Shown: piece by piece, positions 9,671 through 19,149 of the stretch
Layout: every line of letters starts with the position of its first letter
Numbering within the stretch: position 1 is the stretch's first letter
NCBI RefSeq assembly: GCF_014395785.1
Contig: NZ_CP060713.1
Span: forward strand, 2,880,501 to 2,944,500
Direction: 5' to 3'
Length of the DNA: 64,000 nucleotides
DNA from: Nocardioides mesophilus
GTDB taxonomy: Bacteria > Actinomycetota > Actinomycetes > Propionibacteriales > Nocardioidaceae
Position numbers and translations under genes: made by a program
Notes under the pieces: model-generated
The model's database searches: none
What the model saw: the letters and a program-made list of their open reading frames with translations, nothing else
What the model was told of the DNA's origin: nothing

Positions 9671-10534
9671 ATGGGAACACCGATGGCGACCTTCCTCTGC
9701 CCGCCGGGGTACGCCGGGCCCCGGGGGCTGCGGGCCATCGCCCGGGAGGGGAGCGCCGTCGCGGAGGCCGCCCGGCTCGTCGGCCGCAGCGCCCGTCAGC
9801 GGTGGGCACGCTCGGACACGCCGTACGCCCTGCGCCATCCCGAGCCCGGCCTGGAGCCGGTCGTGCTGGTGCCCGGCTTCATGGCGGGCGACGGCACTCT
9901 GTCGCTGATGAGCCGGCACCTGCGCCAGCTCGGGCACCGGACCTACCGCTCCACGATGCACGCCAACGTCGGCTGCACGCAGGCGGCCTTCGAGTCGCTG
10001 GAGCAGCGCATCGAGGCGGTGGCGACCAGGCGCAGCCGCCGGGTCTCGATCGTCGGGCACAGCCTGGGCGGCCTGCTCGCCCGCGGCGTCGCGGCCCGCC
10101 GCCCCGACCTCGTCGAGAGCATCGTGACGCTGGGCAGCCCGTTGCTGGCCCCCGGCGCCGCGCACCGGCTGCTGCTGCTGGACCTGGCCGTGCTGGTGCG
10201 CCTCCAGCGCGCCGGCTTCGGCAAGATGATGGGCGAGGACTGCACGTCGGGGGAGTGCGCCCAGCTGAGCTGGGAGCAGTCGCGCACGCCGCTGCCGCAC
10301 GACGTCGCGTTCACCTCGGTGTTCTCCCGCCGCGACGGGATCATCGACTGGCGCGGCTGCCTGGACCCGCAGGCCGACACCGTCGAGGTGCGCACCAGCC
10401 ACCTCGGGATGGCCTTCGACCCGGTGGTCCTCGACATCGTGGCGGCCTCGCTGGCTGATCACCGGGCCCGGAGGGCCCGTCAGGTCACCCGGCAGGCCAG
10501 CCTGAGGGCAGTTCCCGACGTGTCGGTGGGTTAG
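9671..10534 (+). CDS. alpha/beta hydrolase, lipase/PGAP1-like
   Basis: 287-residue hydrolase. Residues ~60-75 carry 'LVPGFMAGDGTLSLM', an oxyanion-hole segment, and the nucleophile elbow is GHSLGG, as in bacterial lipases and PGAP1-like esterases. The likely histidine is in 'RTSHLGMAF' near the end. There is no signal peptide. The ATG at 9671 is taken because of the upstream hexamer; the ATG at 9683 is the alternative. Its last 50 nt overlap, in antisense, the end of the sugar kinase gene. Confidence 0.85.
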   Translation: MGTPMATFLCPPGYAGPRGLRAIAREGSAVAEAARLVGRSARQRWARSDTPYALRHPEPGLEPVVLVPGFMAGDGTLSLMSRHLRQLGHRTYRSTMHANVGCTQAAFESLEQRIEAVATRRSRRVSIVGHSLGGLLARGVAARRPDLVESIVTLGSPLLAPGAAHRLLLLDLAVLVRLQRAGFGKMMGEDCTSGECAQLSWEQSRTPLPHDVAFTSVFSRRDGIIDWRGCLDPQADTVEVRTSHLGMAFDPVVLDIVAASLADHRARRARQVTRQASLRAVPDVSVG

Positions 10535-11402
10535 CCCCCCGGCGCCCGCACGTGAGCGCGGCGACCTGGTGCGCCGCGGTGAGCAGCGCCTCGAGGCGCT
10601 CCCGGGAGTGGTCGTCGATGCCCCACTCGAGCACGGTCGCGATCAGCGCCGCCATGAACGAGTCGCCGGCGCCGACCGTGTCCACGACCTCGACCGGTCG
10701 GGACGGCACCCGCACCGTCTCGGTGCGGGTGTAGGCCTCCGCGGCGGTGCCGCCGTGGGTGACCACCACCAGCCGGGTGGTGGCGCTGTGCTCGAGCAGC
10801 CCGGCGGCGAGGTCGGCCGGCGAGCGGCCGGGCGCCAGGTGCTCGACGTCCTCGTCGCTCAGCTTCACGAGCTGGGCGAACGCGGCGACCTCCAGCAGGT
10901 CCTCGAAGGCCTGCTCGGGCTCGGGGAGGAAGGCCGGCCGGGCGTTGGGGTCGAAGGAGACCAGCAGCCCTGCCGCGGCAGCCTGGCGGACCAGGTCCAC
11001 GACGTTCTCGCGGCCGGGCCGCAGCGAGGCGCCGATCGAGCCGACGTGCAGCCCGCGGGCACCGGCCGGCAGCTGCCGGGCACCGATGTCCCAGGTCAGG
11101 TCGAAGTCGTAGGTGGCCGCCCGGTCGTGGCCGAGGTGGGCCGTCGCGGTGCTGGTCCGGTGGCCGGGGAGCACCGACTGCTCGTGCAGCACCACTCCGC
11201 TGCCGACGGCGTGCTCGGCGGTCAGCTTGCCGTGCTCGTCGTCACCGAGCTCGGTGATCAGCACGGTGTCCACGCCCAGCCGGGCCAGGCCGACCGCGAC
11301 GTTGAGCGGCGACCCGCCCGGGGCGTGCTCCTCGCCGCCCTCGGCCGGGACGACGATGTCGACCAGGGCCTCCCCGGCGACGACGTACGGGCTGCTGCTC
11401 AC
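10485..11402 (-). CDS. PfkB-family carbohydrate kinase (fructokinase-like)
   Basis: Ribokinase-fold sugar kinase, 305 residues, transferring phosphate from ATP to a sugar hydroxyl in the cytoplasm. The N-terminal 'GGSPLNVAVGLARLG' and C-terminal 'DTVGAGDSFMAAL' are the two PfkB signatures; the Asp of GAGDS is the catalytic base. The GTG start has GGGAGA upstream. It precedes no operon partner, but glpX lies 40 nt upstream on the same strand, so a gluconeogenic or fructose-related role is plausible. The exact sugar is not determined. Confidence 0.88.
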   Translation of the reverse strand: MSSSPYVVAGEALVDIVVPAEGGEEHAPGGSPLNVAVGLARLGVDTVLITELGDDEHGKLTAEHAVGSGVVLHEQSVLPGHRTSTATAHLGHDRAATYDFDLTWDIGARQLPAGARGLHVGSIGASLRPGRENVVDLVRQAAAAGLLVSFDPNARPAFLPEPEQAFEDLLEVAAFAQLVKLSDEDVEHLAPGRSPADLAAGLLEHSATTRLVVVTHGGTAAEAYTRTETVRVPSRPVEVVDTVGAGDSFMAALIATVLEWGIDDHSRERLEALLTAAHQVAALTCGRRGANPPTRRELPSGWPAG

Positions 11403-11442
11403 CTGGGAGTCTCCCTCGCGGTCGGGAACGGGGCCGGGACGG

Positions 11443-12471
11443 CTAGTGGTCGAAGTCGACGGCGGCGTAGGACTTGAGCTTGCGGAGCTTGTGCTCGGAG
11501 ACGATCGAGCGGATCGTGCCGCTGCGTGAGCGCATCACCAGCGAGTGGGTGCTCGCGCCACCGGCGCGGTAGCGCACGCCCTGCATCAGCTCGCCGTCGG
11601 TGATGCCGGTGGCGACGAAGAAGACGTCGTCACCGCTGACCAGGTCGTCGGTGGTCAGCACCCGGTCCAGGTCGTGGCCGGCGTCGATGGCGCGCTGGCG
11701 CTCCTCGTCGTCCTTGGGCCAGAGCCGGGCCTGGATGACGCCGTCGAGACACTTCATCGCGCAGGCCGCGATGATCCCCTCGGGGGTGCCGCCGATGCCG
11801 AGGAGCAGGTCGATGCCGGTGCCGGCCCGGGCCGCCATGATCGCGCCGGCCACGTCGCCGTCGGAGATGAACTTGATCCGGGCCCCGGTCTCGCGGATCT
11901 CCTGGGCGAGCTGGTCGTGGCGCGGCCGGTCGAGCAGCACCACGGTGACGTCACCGGGCTCGCTGCCCTTGGCCTTGGCGACCTGGTGGATGTTCTCGGC
12001 GACCGGGTTGCGGATGTCGACGGCATGGGCCGCCTCCGGGCCGGTGACCAGCTTCTCCATGTAGAACACCGCGGACGGGTCGTACATCGACCCGCGGGGT
12101 GCCACCGCCATCACCGCGATCGCGTTGGCCATGCCCTTGGCCGCCAGGGTGGTGCCGTCGATCGGGTCGACCGCCACGTCGCACTCCGGTCCGGTGCCGT
12201 CGCCGACCTCCTCGCCGTTGAACAGCATCGGGGCGTTGTCCTTCTCGCCCTCGCCGATCACCACCACGCCGCGCATGCCGACGGTGGAGATCAGCGTGCG
12301 CATCGCGTTGACCGCCACGCCGTCGGCGCCGTTCTTGTCGCCCCGGCCGACCCACCGGCCGGCCGCCATCGCCGCCGCCTCGGTGACCCGGACGAGCTCG
12401 AGCGCGAGGTTCCGGTCGGGGGCTTCGTTGGGGGCGTCGAGACCGGTCGAGAGGTGCGGGGCGTCAGACAT
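11443..12471 (-). CDS. glpX: class II fructose-1,6-bisphosphatase
   Basis: Metal-dependent phosphatase converting fructose 1,6-bisphosphate to fructose 6-phosphate in gluconeogenesis. The motifs [13 protein letters not shown] (metal and substrate loop) and [16 protein letters not shown] are intact over 342 residues, slightly longer than the usual ~330-340. The ATG lies 6 nt after a TACCCT hexamer with no Shine-Dalgarno. In actinobacteria this is usually the only gluconeogenic FBPase, so it is expected to be essential on non-sugar carbon. Confidence 0.95.
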   Translation of the reverse strand: MSDAPHLSTGLDAPNEAPDRNLALELVRVTEAAAMAAGRWVGRGDKNGADGVAVNAMRTLISTVGMRGVVVIGEGEKDNAPMLFNGEEVGDGTGPECDVAVDPIDGTTLAAKGMANAIAVMAVAPRGSMYDPSAVFYMEKLVTGPEAAHAVDIRNPVAENIHQVAKAKGSEPGDVTVVLLDRPRHDQLAQEIRETGARIKFISDGDVAGAIMAARAGTGIDLLLGIGGTPEGIIAACAMKCLDGVIQARLWPKDDEERQRAIDAGHDLDRVLTTDDLVSGDDVFFVATGITDGELMQGVRYRAGGASTHSLVMRSRSGTIRSIVSEHKLRKLKSYAAVDFDH

Positions 12472-12477
12472 GGGCCG

Positions 12478-12483
12478 AGGGTA
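12478..12483 (-). promoter_or_regulatory. -10-like hexamer of glpX
   Basis: TACCCT on the minus strand, 6 nt before the glpX ATG. The spacing suits a leaderless transcript. Confidence 0.4.
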
Positions 12484-12489
12484 CCGCGC

Positions 12490-13566
12490 TCAGATCGCCG
12501 TGTAGACCCTCACCTCGGTGGCTTTCACCGACGCCCAGACCTCCCGTCCGGGCACGAGGCCGAGTCCGGTGGCCGACGCGGGCGTGACGTCCGCGATCAG
12601 CCCGACCGGGCCCTCGAGGTGCACCCGGACCGCCTCGCCGTGCGGTGCGACCGAGGCGATCGGGGCCCGCCACCGGTTGCGCGCCGACCCGGCCGGCTGC
12701 TCCGGGGTGAGCGTCACCGCCGCCGGGCTGAAGCAGGCGCTCACCGGACCGTGCGCCGGGGTGGTGGTGACCAGGACCGAGCCGTCGTCGAGCCGGACCA
12801 GGGTCCCCTCGCTGAGCCCGCGGAGCACGTTGAGCCCGACGAGCCGGGCGACGTGGTCGGTGCGGGGCGCGGTGGCCACCTCGGTCGGGCTGCCCTCCTG
12901 GGCGACCGCGCCGTCCTCGAGGACCAGCACCCGGTTGGCCAGGGTCATCGCGTCCAGGGCGTCGTGGGTGACCAGCACCGCGACCCCGGGGAAGTCGGCG
13001 AGGTGCCGGGCGAGCTCGATCCGCAGCGCCATCGCGACGCCGACGTCGAGGGCCGACAGCGGCTCGTCGAGCAGCAGCAGACCGGGCTCGCCGGCCAGGG
13101 CCCGGGCGATCGAGACCCGTTGCGCCTGCCCGCCGGAGAGCTGGTGGGGGCGGCGCCGGGCGAGGTCACCGATGCCCAGCCGGTCGAGCCAGGACTGGGC
13201 GGTCGCCTCAGCGGTACGGCGGCCGACGCCGCGGCTGCGGGGGCCGAACGCCGCGTTGCCCAGCGCGGTCAGGTGCGGGAACAGCAGGTCGGACTGGAAC
13301 ACCATGCCGACCCGCCGGTGCCGCGCCTCGAGGCGGCGGCCCCGCTCGCCCTCCCACAGCTGCCCGTCCACCCGCACGTGCCCTTCGCTGAGCGGCACGA
13401 TCCCGGCCAGCGCCCGCACCAGCGTGGACTTCCCGGCGCCGTTCGGGCCGATCACCGCGATCACGTCGCCGGGCTCGGCGGTCAACCGGACGTCGACGGT
13501 GTGGCCGGGACGCCGTACGACGACGTGCGCGTCCAGCCGGGCCGGGCCGGACTCGTTCGGGCTCAT
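12490..13566 (-). CDS. modC: molybdate ABC transporter ATP-binding protein
   Basis: Cytoplasmic ATPase of the molybdate importer, 358 residues. Walker A GPNGAGKS is at 40-47, LSGGQ at 143-147 and LLLLDEP at 163-169. The C-terminal ~100 residues form a TOBE (Mop-type) domain that can bind molybdate and regulate transport. The ATG at 13566 overlaps the modB stop by 1 nt. It is the last gene of the four-gene operon and ends 18 nt before the glpX start. Confidence 0.93.
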   Translation of the reverse strand: MSPNESGPARLDAHVVVRRPGHTVDVRLTAEPGDVIAVIGPNGAGKSTLVRALAGIVPLSEGHVRVDGQLWEGERGRRLEARHRRVGMVFQSDLLFPHLTALGNAAFGPRSRGVGRRTAEATAQSWLDRLGIGDLARRRPHQLSGGQAQRVSIARALAGEPGLLLLDEPLSALDVGVAMALRIELARHLADFPGVAVLVTHDALDAMTLANRVLVLEDGAVAQEGSPTEVATAPRTDHVARLVGLNVLRGLSEGTLVRLDDGSVLVTTTPAHGPVSACFSPAAVTLTPEQPAGSARNRWRAPIASVAPHGEAVRVHLEGPVGLIADVTPASATGLGLVPGREVWASVKATEVRVYTAI

Positions 13567-14384
13567 CAGCCGCGGGCCCCCTGGACGGCCTGGTCGAACC
13601 AGCGCTCCCGGAGCAGGGCGAGCACCGCCACCGAGACCACCATCAGGATCACGCTGAGCACGATCGCCGCGTCCGGGTCCGACTGCAGGGCGACGTAGAT
13701 CGCGTTGGGCATGGTGCGGGTGGTGCCCGGGTAGTTGCCGGCGAAGGTGATGGTGGCCCCGAACTCGCCCAGCGCCCGGGCCCAGCTCAGCACCAGGCCG
13801 GCGAGCAGCCCCGGGCCGGCCAACGGCAGCGAGACCCGGAGGAACGTGGTCCACCGGCTGGCGCCTAGCGTGGCCGCCACGACGTCGTACTCCCGGTTCG
13901 TGGCCCGCAGCGCCCCCTCCACGCTGAGCACGAAGAACGGCAGCGCGACGAAGGCGTGCGCGACCACGACGGCGGCGGTGGTGAACGGCAGCGAGATCCC
14001 GAACGCGTCGTAGAGCGGGCCGCCGACCACGCCGCGACGGCCGAAGGCGGAGAGCAGCGCCACGCCGCCGACCACCGGCGGCAGCACCAGCGGCACGATC
14101 ACCAGGGCCCGCACCAGCGACCGTCCGCGGAACTCGGCCCGGGCCAGCAGCCACGACAGCGGCACCCCGACCAGCGTGACCAGCACGACCGCCGCGGTGG
14201 AGGTGAGCACCGAGAGCCGGAGCGCGTCGAGGATCGCGGGGTCGGTGAGCCGGACCCCGAGGTCGGACCACGGGGTGCGCACCAGCAGCGCCAGCAGCGG
14301 CACGGCGAGGAAGGTGACCGCGAGCACCGCCGGGAGCACCAGCCGCAGCGGCGCCCGGCCCAGGGCGGCCTCCTGCCGGGTCAC
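13566..14384 (-). CDS. modB: molybdate ABC transporter permease
   Basis: 272-residue membrane subunit with about six helices, starting LRLVLPAVLAVTFLAVPLLALL. The EAA loop 'EYDVVAATLGASRWTTFLRV' contacts ModC. The start overlaps modA by ATGA (14381-14384), indicating translational coupling. Confidence 0.93.
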   Translation of the reverse strand: MTRQEAALGRAPLRLVLPAVLAVTFLAVPLLALLVRTPWSDLGVRLTDPAILDALRLSVLTSTAAVVLVTLVGVPLSWLLARAEFRGRSLVRALVIVPLVLPPVVGGVALLSAFGRRGVVGGPLYDAFGISLPFTTAAVVVAHAFVALPFFVLSVEGALRATNREYDVVAATLGASRWTTFLRVSLPLAGPGLLAGLVLSWARALGEFGATITFAGNYPGTTRTMPNAIYVALQSDPDAAIVLSVILMVVSVAVLALLRERWFDQAVQGARG

Positions 14385-15202
14385 GGCGTCCCGAAGCCGG
14401 CGGCGCGCAGGACCCGCTGCCCGTCGGCGGAGAGGACCAGCTGCACCCAGGCCCGGGCCAGCGCGGGCTCCGCGGAGCCGGAGAGCACGGCGATGGGGTA
14501 GACGGTGCTGGTCCGGTCGGCGCCCGGCACCTCGATGGCCCGCACCTTGTCACCGGCGGCGACCGCATCGGTGGTGTAGACGATGCCCGCGTCGGCCTCG
14601 TCGAGCTCGACCTTGCTGAGCACCGCCTTGACGTCGACCTCCTCGCTGGCCGGCGGGTGGGTGATGTCCTGCTCCTGCAGCACCGTCGTGGTCAGCGCAC
14701 CGCACGGCGCGGACGGCACGCACACCACGTAGTCGACCGAGGGCCGGTCCAGGTCGGCGAACGTGCTGATCCCGGCGGGGTTGTCTGCCGGCACCACGAG
14801 CGCGAGCCGGTTGGTGGCGAAGACCCGGGGCGAGCCGGCCACGGCGTCGCCGTCCACGACGGTCCCCATCGTGCGTTGGTCCGCGGTGGCGAGGACGTCG
14901 GCGGGGGCGCCCTGGAGGACCTGCTCGGCGAGGGTGGCGCTGGAGTCGAAGGAGACCGAGACGGTGGTGCCGGGGTGCGCGTCCTCGAAGGTGCGCGCGA
15001 GCTCGGTGAAGGTCTCGGTCAGCGAGGCGGCGGCGAGCACGGTGAGCTCGCCGCTCAGCCGGCCCTCGCCCTGGTCGGTGCCTGCTGCCGTCCCCGGGCC
15101 GCCCGTCTCCGACCCGCCGCCGCAGCCGGCCAGCGCGGCGACCAGCGTCACGCCCAGAGCCAGGGCGGCCAGCCGGCGGCCGCTGCGCCTCGCGCGGCTC
15201 AC
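14381..15202 (-). CDS. modA: molybdate-binding lipoprotein
   Basis: Periplasmic-type binding protein anchored outside the membrane, 273 residues. A basic N-terminus, hydrophobic helix and lipobox LAGC end at Cys27. 'LTVLAAASLTETFTELAR' and 'SFDSSATLAEQVLQGAPADV' are the oxyanion-binding segments typical of ModA. It overlaps modB and the upstream HTH-TOBE gene by 4 nt each. Confidence 0.95.
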   Translation of the reverse strand: MSRARRSGRRLAALALGVTLVAALAGCGGGSETGGPGTAAGTDQGEGRLSGELTVLAAASLTETFTELARTFEDAHPGTTVSVSFDSSATLAEQVLQGAPADVLATADQRTMGTVVDGDAVAGSPRVFATNRLALVVPADNPAGISTFADLDRPSVDYVVCVPSAPCGALTTTVLQEQDITHPPASEEVDVKAVLSKVELDEADAGIVYTTDAVAAGDKVRAIEVPGADRTSTVYPIAVLSGSAEPALARAWVQLVLSADGQRVLRAAGFGTP

Positions 15203-15597
15203 GGGAGCTCCACGACGACGTTGGTGGACTTCACCGACGCGATCGCGACCACGCCCGGCTCGAGGCGCAGCTCGTCGGCGGCCTCGCTGCTCATCAGCGA
15301 CACGATCCGGTAGGGCCCGCAGACCAGCTCGACCTGCGCCATCACGGGGTCCTTCTTGACCTCGGTGACGATGCCGCGCATGCGGTTGCGGGCGCTGACC
15401 GCGCTCGCCCGCGTGGCGCCGGAGTCGTCGGTCTCCGCCAGGGACCTGGCCAGCCGCGCCAGGTCCGCGCCGGCGATGCGGGTGCGCCCCGCGGAGTCGG
15501 AGGAGGCCGTCACCCGGCCGGCGTCGATCCAGCGCCGCAGGGTGTCGTCGCTGACCCCGAGAAGCTCCGCCGCCTCGACGATCCGGTAGTCACTCAT
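15199..15597 (-). CDS. HTH-TOBE molybdenum-binding regulator/pterin-binding protein
   Basis: 132 residues. The N-terminal ~60 form an excisionase/MerR-like helix-turn-helix (YRIVEAAELLGVSDDTLRRWIDAGRV). The C-terminal ~65 form a Mop/TOBE domain (MRGIVTEVKKDPVMAQVEL..., ending KSTNVVVELP) that binds molybdate. As first gene of the mod operon it could be a one-component sensor repressing its own operon under molybdate, or a molybdate store; the former is inference from the domain pair. I chose the ATG at 15597; an ATG at 15615 would add six residues. Confidence 0.88.
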   Translation of the reverse strand: MSDYRIVEAAELLGVSDDTLRRWIDAGRVTASSDSAGRTRIAGADLARLARSLAETDDSGATRASAVSARNRMRGIVTEVKKDPVMAQVELVCGPYRIVSLMSSEAADELRLEPGVVAIASVKSTNVVVELP

Positions 15598-15670
15598 CGG
15601 GCCAGTGTGCCGCATCTGCGGTTCTTTTGGCGAGAGATGACCCGCACATGCGGTACGGCGTCGCGGCCGG

Positions 15671-16963
15671 TCAGCCGAGCGCCCAGAGCACGACCACCCC
15701 GGCCAGCACCGCCGGTGGTGTCACCAGCGCCGCGAGCCGGTGGAACTCGGCGGCTCGCGGCGCCGGCCCGAGCGTGGTCATGCTGCGCCGCCAGAGCAGG
15801 TTGGCCAGCGAGCCGGGGTAGGTCAGGCCGGAGCCGACGTTGAGCCCGACCAGCGCGACGAGCAGCGCGGTGCCGCCCAGCGGCGCGACCAGCGGCACCA
15901 GCAGCAGCGTCGCCGGCAGGTTGTTGACGAGGTTGGCCAGCACGGTGGCCAGCAGCGCGACCAGCAGCAGCGAGGCCAGGCCGTCGCCGGCGGGCAGGAG
16001 GCCGCCCACCAGGTCGCCGAGGAAGCCGTCGACCAGGGCGGCCACCACCACGCCCAGCCCCAGGACGAACAACGCGAACGGCAGGTGCGAGGCGCGCAGC
16101 ACCGTCGCCGGCCGGACGACCCGGCGGCGCAGCGCGTGCGCCGCCAGGACCGCGGCTGCGGCTCCCGCCACCCACGCGGGCTCCACCCCGAGCGGGGAGC
16201 CCACCGCGAAGCCGACCAGCATCAGCGCCACGACGGCCAGCGCGACGACGGGCGCGGGCTCCACGACCTCGTCGACCTCGTCGCGCTCCGCCCACTCCTG
16301 CTCGGTCCGCTCGACGGTCGCCGGGCTGCCGGTCGATCGGCCTTCGGCCAGCTCCCGGCGGAAGAACACGCGGAGGCCGACGTACTCGACGGCCAGCACC
16401 GCCGCCCAGGCGGGCGCCATCCGCACCGCGAACTCGTGGAAGGTCAGCCCAAGGGCCGGCATCGCCAGCAGGTTCGTCAGGTTCGAGACCGGCAGCAGCA
16501 GCGAGGCGGAGTTCGCCAGCCGTGCGCAGGCGTAGGCCACCGGCCGGGAGCGCAGCCGGCTGCCGGTCGCGGCCAGCACCGCCACCGGGGTCAGCAGCAC
16601 CACGGTCGCGTCCAGGCTGAGCACCGCGGTGGTGACCGCGGCGGTGAGGAAGGTCCAGGTCAGCATCCGCACCGGAGAACCGCCCGCCCGGGCGGACAGC
16701 AGCGCGCCGAGGGTGCGGAACACGCCTTCGGCCGCGCACAGCGTCGCCACCACCAGGATCGCGCACAGGAACAGCACCACGGGCAGCAGCTGCAGCACCT
16801 GCTCGCGTGCGGCGGGCAGGTCGACGGCTCCGATCGCCAGCATCAGGGCGGCGGCCGCCACGCCGGCCGTCCCCTCCCACCACTGCGAGGGGTGCGCGAA
16901 CGCGACGGCGAGCAGGGCGACGAGCGTGAGCACGGCGACCGCGTCGAGCACGGCAAGGGGCAC
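15671..16963 (-). CDS. ArsB/NhaD-family ion transporter
   Basis: 430-residue integral membrane protein with roughly eleven hydrophobic segments in two halves, separated by a charged cytoplasmic loop (~residues 205-240, rich in Glu/Asp/Arg). The repeated SNLTN / NNLPAT motifs are the discontinuous-helix signatures of the ion-transporter superfamily that includes ArsB and NhaD. Arsenite or another anion is possible, but there is no arsR, arsC or arsenic gene nearby, so the substrate is open. The GTG is preceded by TAGGCT at 6 nt. Confidence 0.82.
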   Translation of the reverse strand: MPLAVLDAVAVLTLVALLAVAFAHPSQWWEGTAGVAAAALMLAIGAVDLPAAREQVLQLLPVVLFLCAILVVATLCAAEGVFRTLGALLSARAGGSPVRMLTWTFLTAAVTTAVLSLDATVVLLTPVAVLAATGSRLRSRPVAYACARLANSASLLLPVSNLTNLLAMPALGLTFHEFAVRMAPAWAAVLAVEYVGLRVFFRRELAEGRSTGSPATVERTEQEWAERDEVDEVVEPAPVVALAVVALMLVGFAVGSPLGVEPAWVAGAAAAVLAAHALRRRVVRPATVLRASHLPFALFVLGLGVVVAALVDGFLGDLVGGLLPAGDGLASLLLVALLATVLANLVNNLPATLLLVPLVAPLGGTALLVALVGLNVGSGLTYPGSLANLLWRRSMTTLGPAPRAAEFHRLAALVTPPAVLAGVVVLWALG

Positions 16964-16969
16964 CGGCGC

Positions 16970-16975
16970 AGCCTA
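16970..16975 (-). promoter_or_regulatory. -10-like hexamer of the ArsB-like gene
   Basis: TAGGCT on the minus strand, 6 nt before the GTG at 16963. On the other strand GACAAT (16988-16993) lies 7 nt before the DUF4245 GTG, so the two divergent starts share about 37 bp. Confidence 0.4.
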
Positions 16976-17000
16976 GGGGGCCGCTGGGACAATGGGACAC

Positions 17001-17531
17001 GTGAGTGGACAGGCAGGCCGTTACCAGCGTTCGGCGACCGGCATGGTGGGCGCGATGATCGTGCTGATCGCCGTCGTCGGCGGCTTCGTCACCCTCCGCG
17101 AGCTGAACAGCACCGACCCGCCGAGCCCGGTGCGCGACGTCGACTACGCCAAGGTCGCGCAGTTCGCGCGCAAGCAGGCCACCTTCGACCTGGTCGCGCC
17201 GGCCGCGCTGGCGCCGGGCTGGCGGGCGACCACGGTCGACTACGTCGACGGGGTCAAGCCGCGCTGGCACCTCGGGATGCTCGACGCCGAAGGGCGCTAC
17301 GTCGGGCTCGAGCAGTCAGGCTCGTCGGTGAGCTCGATGGTCGAGACGTACGTCGACGAGGCGGCCGTCCGGGGCAAGCCGGTGCGCGTCGGCGGGCAGA
17401 CCTGGTCGCGCTGGTCCGACGCCGGCGGCGACGTCGCCATCGTCCGGGACGCCGGCGACACCACCACGTTGCTGGTGGGCGACGAGGTGCCGGTCGAGGA
17501 GCTCGCGACGTTCGCGACGACGCTGCGCTGA
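17001..17531 (+). CDS. DUF4245 family membrane-anchored protein
   Basis: 176 residues. A short cytoplasmic N-terminus is followed by one membrane helix (GMVGAMIVLIAVVGGFVTL), and an exported domain of ~140 residues follows. The family is conserved in actinobacteria, often close to xseAB, glpX and ispH, and has no established function. The GTG at 17001 is preferred because GACAAT lies 7 nt upstream; an in-frame ATG at 16992 would add three residues. Confidence 0.8.
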   Translation: MSGQAGRYQRSATGMVGAMIVLIAVVGGFVTLRELNSTDPPSPVRDVDYAKVAQFARKQATFDLVAPAALAPGWRATTVDYVDGVKPRWHLGMLDAEGRYVGLEQSGSSVSSMVETYVDEAAVRGKPVRVGGQTWSRWSDAGGDVAIVRDAGDTTTLLVGDEVPVEELATFATTLR

Positions 17532-17562
17532 CTCGGCTGAGTCGGCAAGCCGGCGGGTCCGG

Positions 17563-17790
17563 CTACTCCGGCTGCTCCGCGTCTCCCTGGGACAGCGCCG
17601 CGTCGAGCCGCTTGCGGGCGCCGTCGAGCCAGCCCTGGCAGGTGCGGGCCAGCTCCTCGCCGCGCTCCCACAGCGCCAGCGACTCCTCGAGGTCGGTGCC
17701 TCCGGACTCGAGCCGGCGGACCACCTCGATGAGCTCCTCCCGCGCCTGCTCGTAGGTGAGCTCGGGGCTGGTGGACGTGGTCTCACTCAT
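17563..17790 (-). CDS. xseB: exodeoxyribonuclease VII small subunit
   Basis: 75 residues, the usual size. The conserved '[20 protein letters not shown]', '[14 protein letters not shown]' and '[13 protein letters not shown]' are the paired helices that bind XseA. The start lies inside the end of xseA (8-nt overlap), so the two subunits are translationally coupled. The enzyme degrades single-stranded DNA. Confidence 0.95.
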   Translation of the reverse strand: MSETTSTSPELTYEQAREELIEVVRRLESGGTDLEESLALWERGEELARTCQGWLDGARKRLDAALSQGDAEQPE

Positions 17791-19051
17791 CGGTGTCTCC
17801 TCCGGAGGCGTCGGTGGCCGGCTGCTCGACCGGATCGGGGGTGGTGCTGGTGACCCGCGCGCTGATCCGACCGTCCGCGACCCGGATCCGGACGGTCTTC
17901 CCCTTGCCGACCGTGTCGACCGAGGTGACGACGTGCCCCTCCGCGTCCTGGACGACGGCGTAGCCGCGGCTCAGCGTGGCGAGCGGCGAGAGGCTGCGCA
18001 CCCGGGCCAGCTGGTGCCCGAGGTCGTTGCCGGCCCGGTCGAGCTGGTGGTGCAGCGTGCGCCGGGCCCGGTCGCGCAGCTGGTCGACCTCCAGGGACCG
18101 GTCGTCGAGGTGGCGGGTCGGGTCGGCGAGGCTGGGCCGGGCCCGGATCGCGTCGAGCAGGTGCTGCTCGCGCGAGAGGTAGGTGGACAGGTGCGCGCGG
18201 AGCCGGTCACGGGCGTGCCGCACCCGCTCCATCTCCTCGGCGACGTCCGGCACGATCGTCTTGGCCGCGTCGGTGGGGGTCGCGGCCCGCCGGTCGGCGA
18301 CCAGGTCGAGCAGGGGGCTGTCCGGCTCGTGGCCGATCGCGGAGACCACCGGCGTACGCGCCTTGGCGACCGCCCGGACCAGGCCCTCGTCGCTGAACGG
18401 CAGCAGGTCCTCCACCGAGCCGCCGCCGCGGGCGATGACGATCACGTCGACCTCGGGGTCGTGGTCGAGCCGGTCGAGCGCGGACATGATCTCGGCCGCC
18501 GCCTGGGTGCCCTGGACCGCGGTGTGCACGACGCGGAAGTCGACCGCGGGCCAGCGGCGGCGGGCCACCTCGAGGACGTCGCGCTCCGCGGCAGAGCCGC
18601 CGCCGGTGATCAGGCCGATCCTGCGGGGCAGGAACGGCAGCGGCCGCTTGAGCTCGGCGGCGAAGAGCCCCTCGGCGGCCAGCAGCTGCCGCCGCCGCTC
18701 GATGCGGGCCAGCAGCTCGCCGAGACCGACCATCCGGATGTCGTTGGCGCGCAGCGACAGCGTGCCGCGGTTGGCGTAGTAGGACGGCTTGGCGTGCACC
18801 ACGACGCCGGCGCCCTCGACCAGCGGCGGGTTCAGCGAGTCGAACAGCAGGCGCGAGCAGGTGACGGAGATCGACACGTCGGCGACCGGGTCGCGCAGGG
18901 TGAGGAAGACGGTGTTCATGCCCTGCCGCCGTGACAGCTGCGCGACCTGACCCTCGACCCAGATCGCGCCGAGCCGGTCCACCCAGCCGGAGATCAGGTT
19001 CGCGATCTGGCGCACCGGCGCCGGCTTCTCCGGGGAGGTCTCCAGGCCCAC
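17783..19051 (-). CDS. xseA: exodeoxyribonuclease VII large subunit
   Basis: Catalytic subunit of exonuclease VII, 422 residues. The N-terminal OB-fold (~1-100, '[25 protein letters not shown]') binds ssDNA. The nuclease domain contains '[24 protein letters not shown]', '[18 protein letters not shown]' and '[17 protein letters not shown]', followed by a long coiled coil and the C-terminal '[10 protein letters not shown]'. I chose the GTG at 19051 because GGAGG lies 8 nt upstream; starting at 19111 would add a 20-residue arginine-rich leader not typical of the family. Confidence 0.95.
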   Translation of the reverse strand: MGLETSPEKPAPVRQIANLISGWVDRLGAIWVEGQVAQLSRRQGMNTVFLTLRDPVADVSISVTCSRLLFDSLNPPLVEGAGVVVHAKPSYYANRGTLSLRANDIRMVGLGELLARIERRRQLLAAEGLFAAELKRPLPFLPRRIGLITGGGSAAERDVLEVARRRWPAVDFRVVHTAVQGTQAAAEIMSALDRLDHDPEVDVIVIARGGGSVEDLLPFSDEGLVRAVAKARTPVVSAIGHEPDSPLLDLVADRRAATPTDAAKTIVPDVAEEMERVRHARDRLRAHLSTYLSREQHLLDAIRARPSLADPTRHLDDRSLEVDQLRDRARRTLHHQLDRAGNDLGHQLARVRSLSPLATLSRGYAVVQDAEGHVVTSVDTVGKGKTVRIRVADGRISARVTSTTPDPVEQPATDASGGDTDE

Positions 19052-19137
19052 GTGACCCGCCTCCTCTCCGCATGTGACGCGATCCGCGCGGTCGGCCCTG
19101 CGCCGCCGCACTGCCCGGCACCTTACGACCCAGCGCC

Positions 19138-19143
19138 TACGAT
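19138..19143 (+). promoter_or_regulatory. -10-like hexamer of ispH
   Basis: TACGAT is 6 nt before the ispH ATG at 19150, with no Shine-Dalgarno. It lies in the 98-bp divergent interval shared with xseA. Confidence 0.45.
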
Positions 19144-19149
19144 GGGCGC

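Noticed and set aside
11545-13698. 717-codon plus-strand frame opposite glpX and modC
   Set aside because: No domains, His/Arg/Gly-rich, completely overlapped by two well supported genes.
15671-16963. Arsenic-resistance operon suggested by the ArsB-like carrier
   Set aside because: No arsR, arsC or acr3 in the neighbourhood, and the nearest operon is for molybdate.
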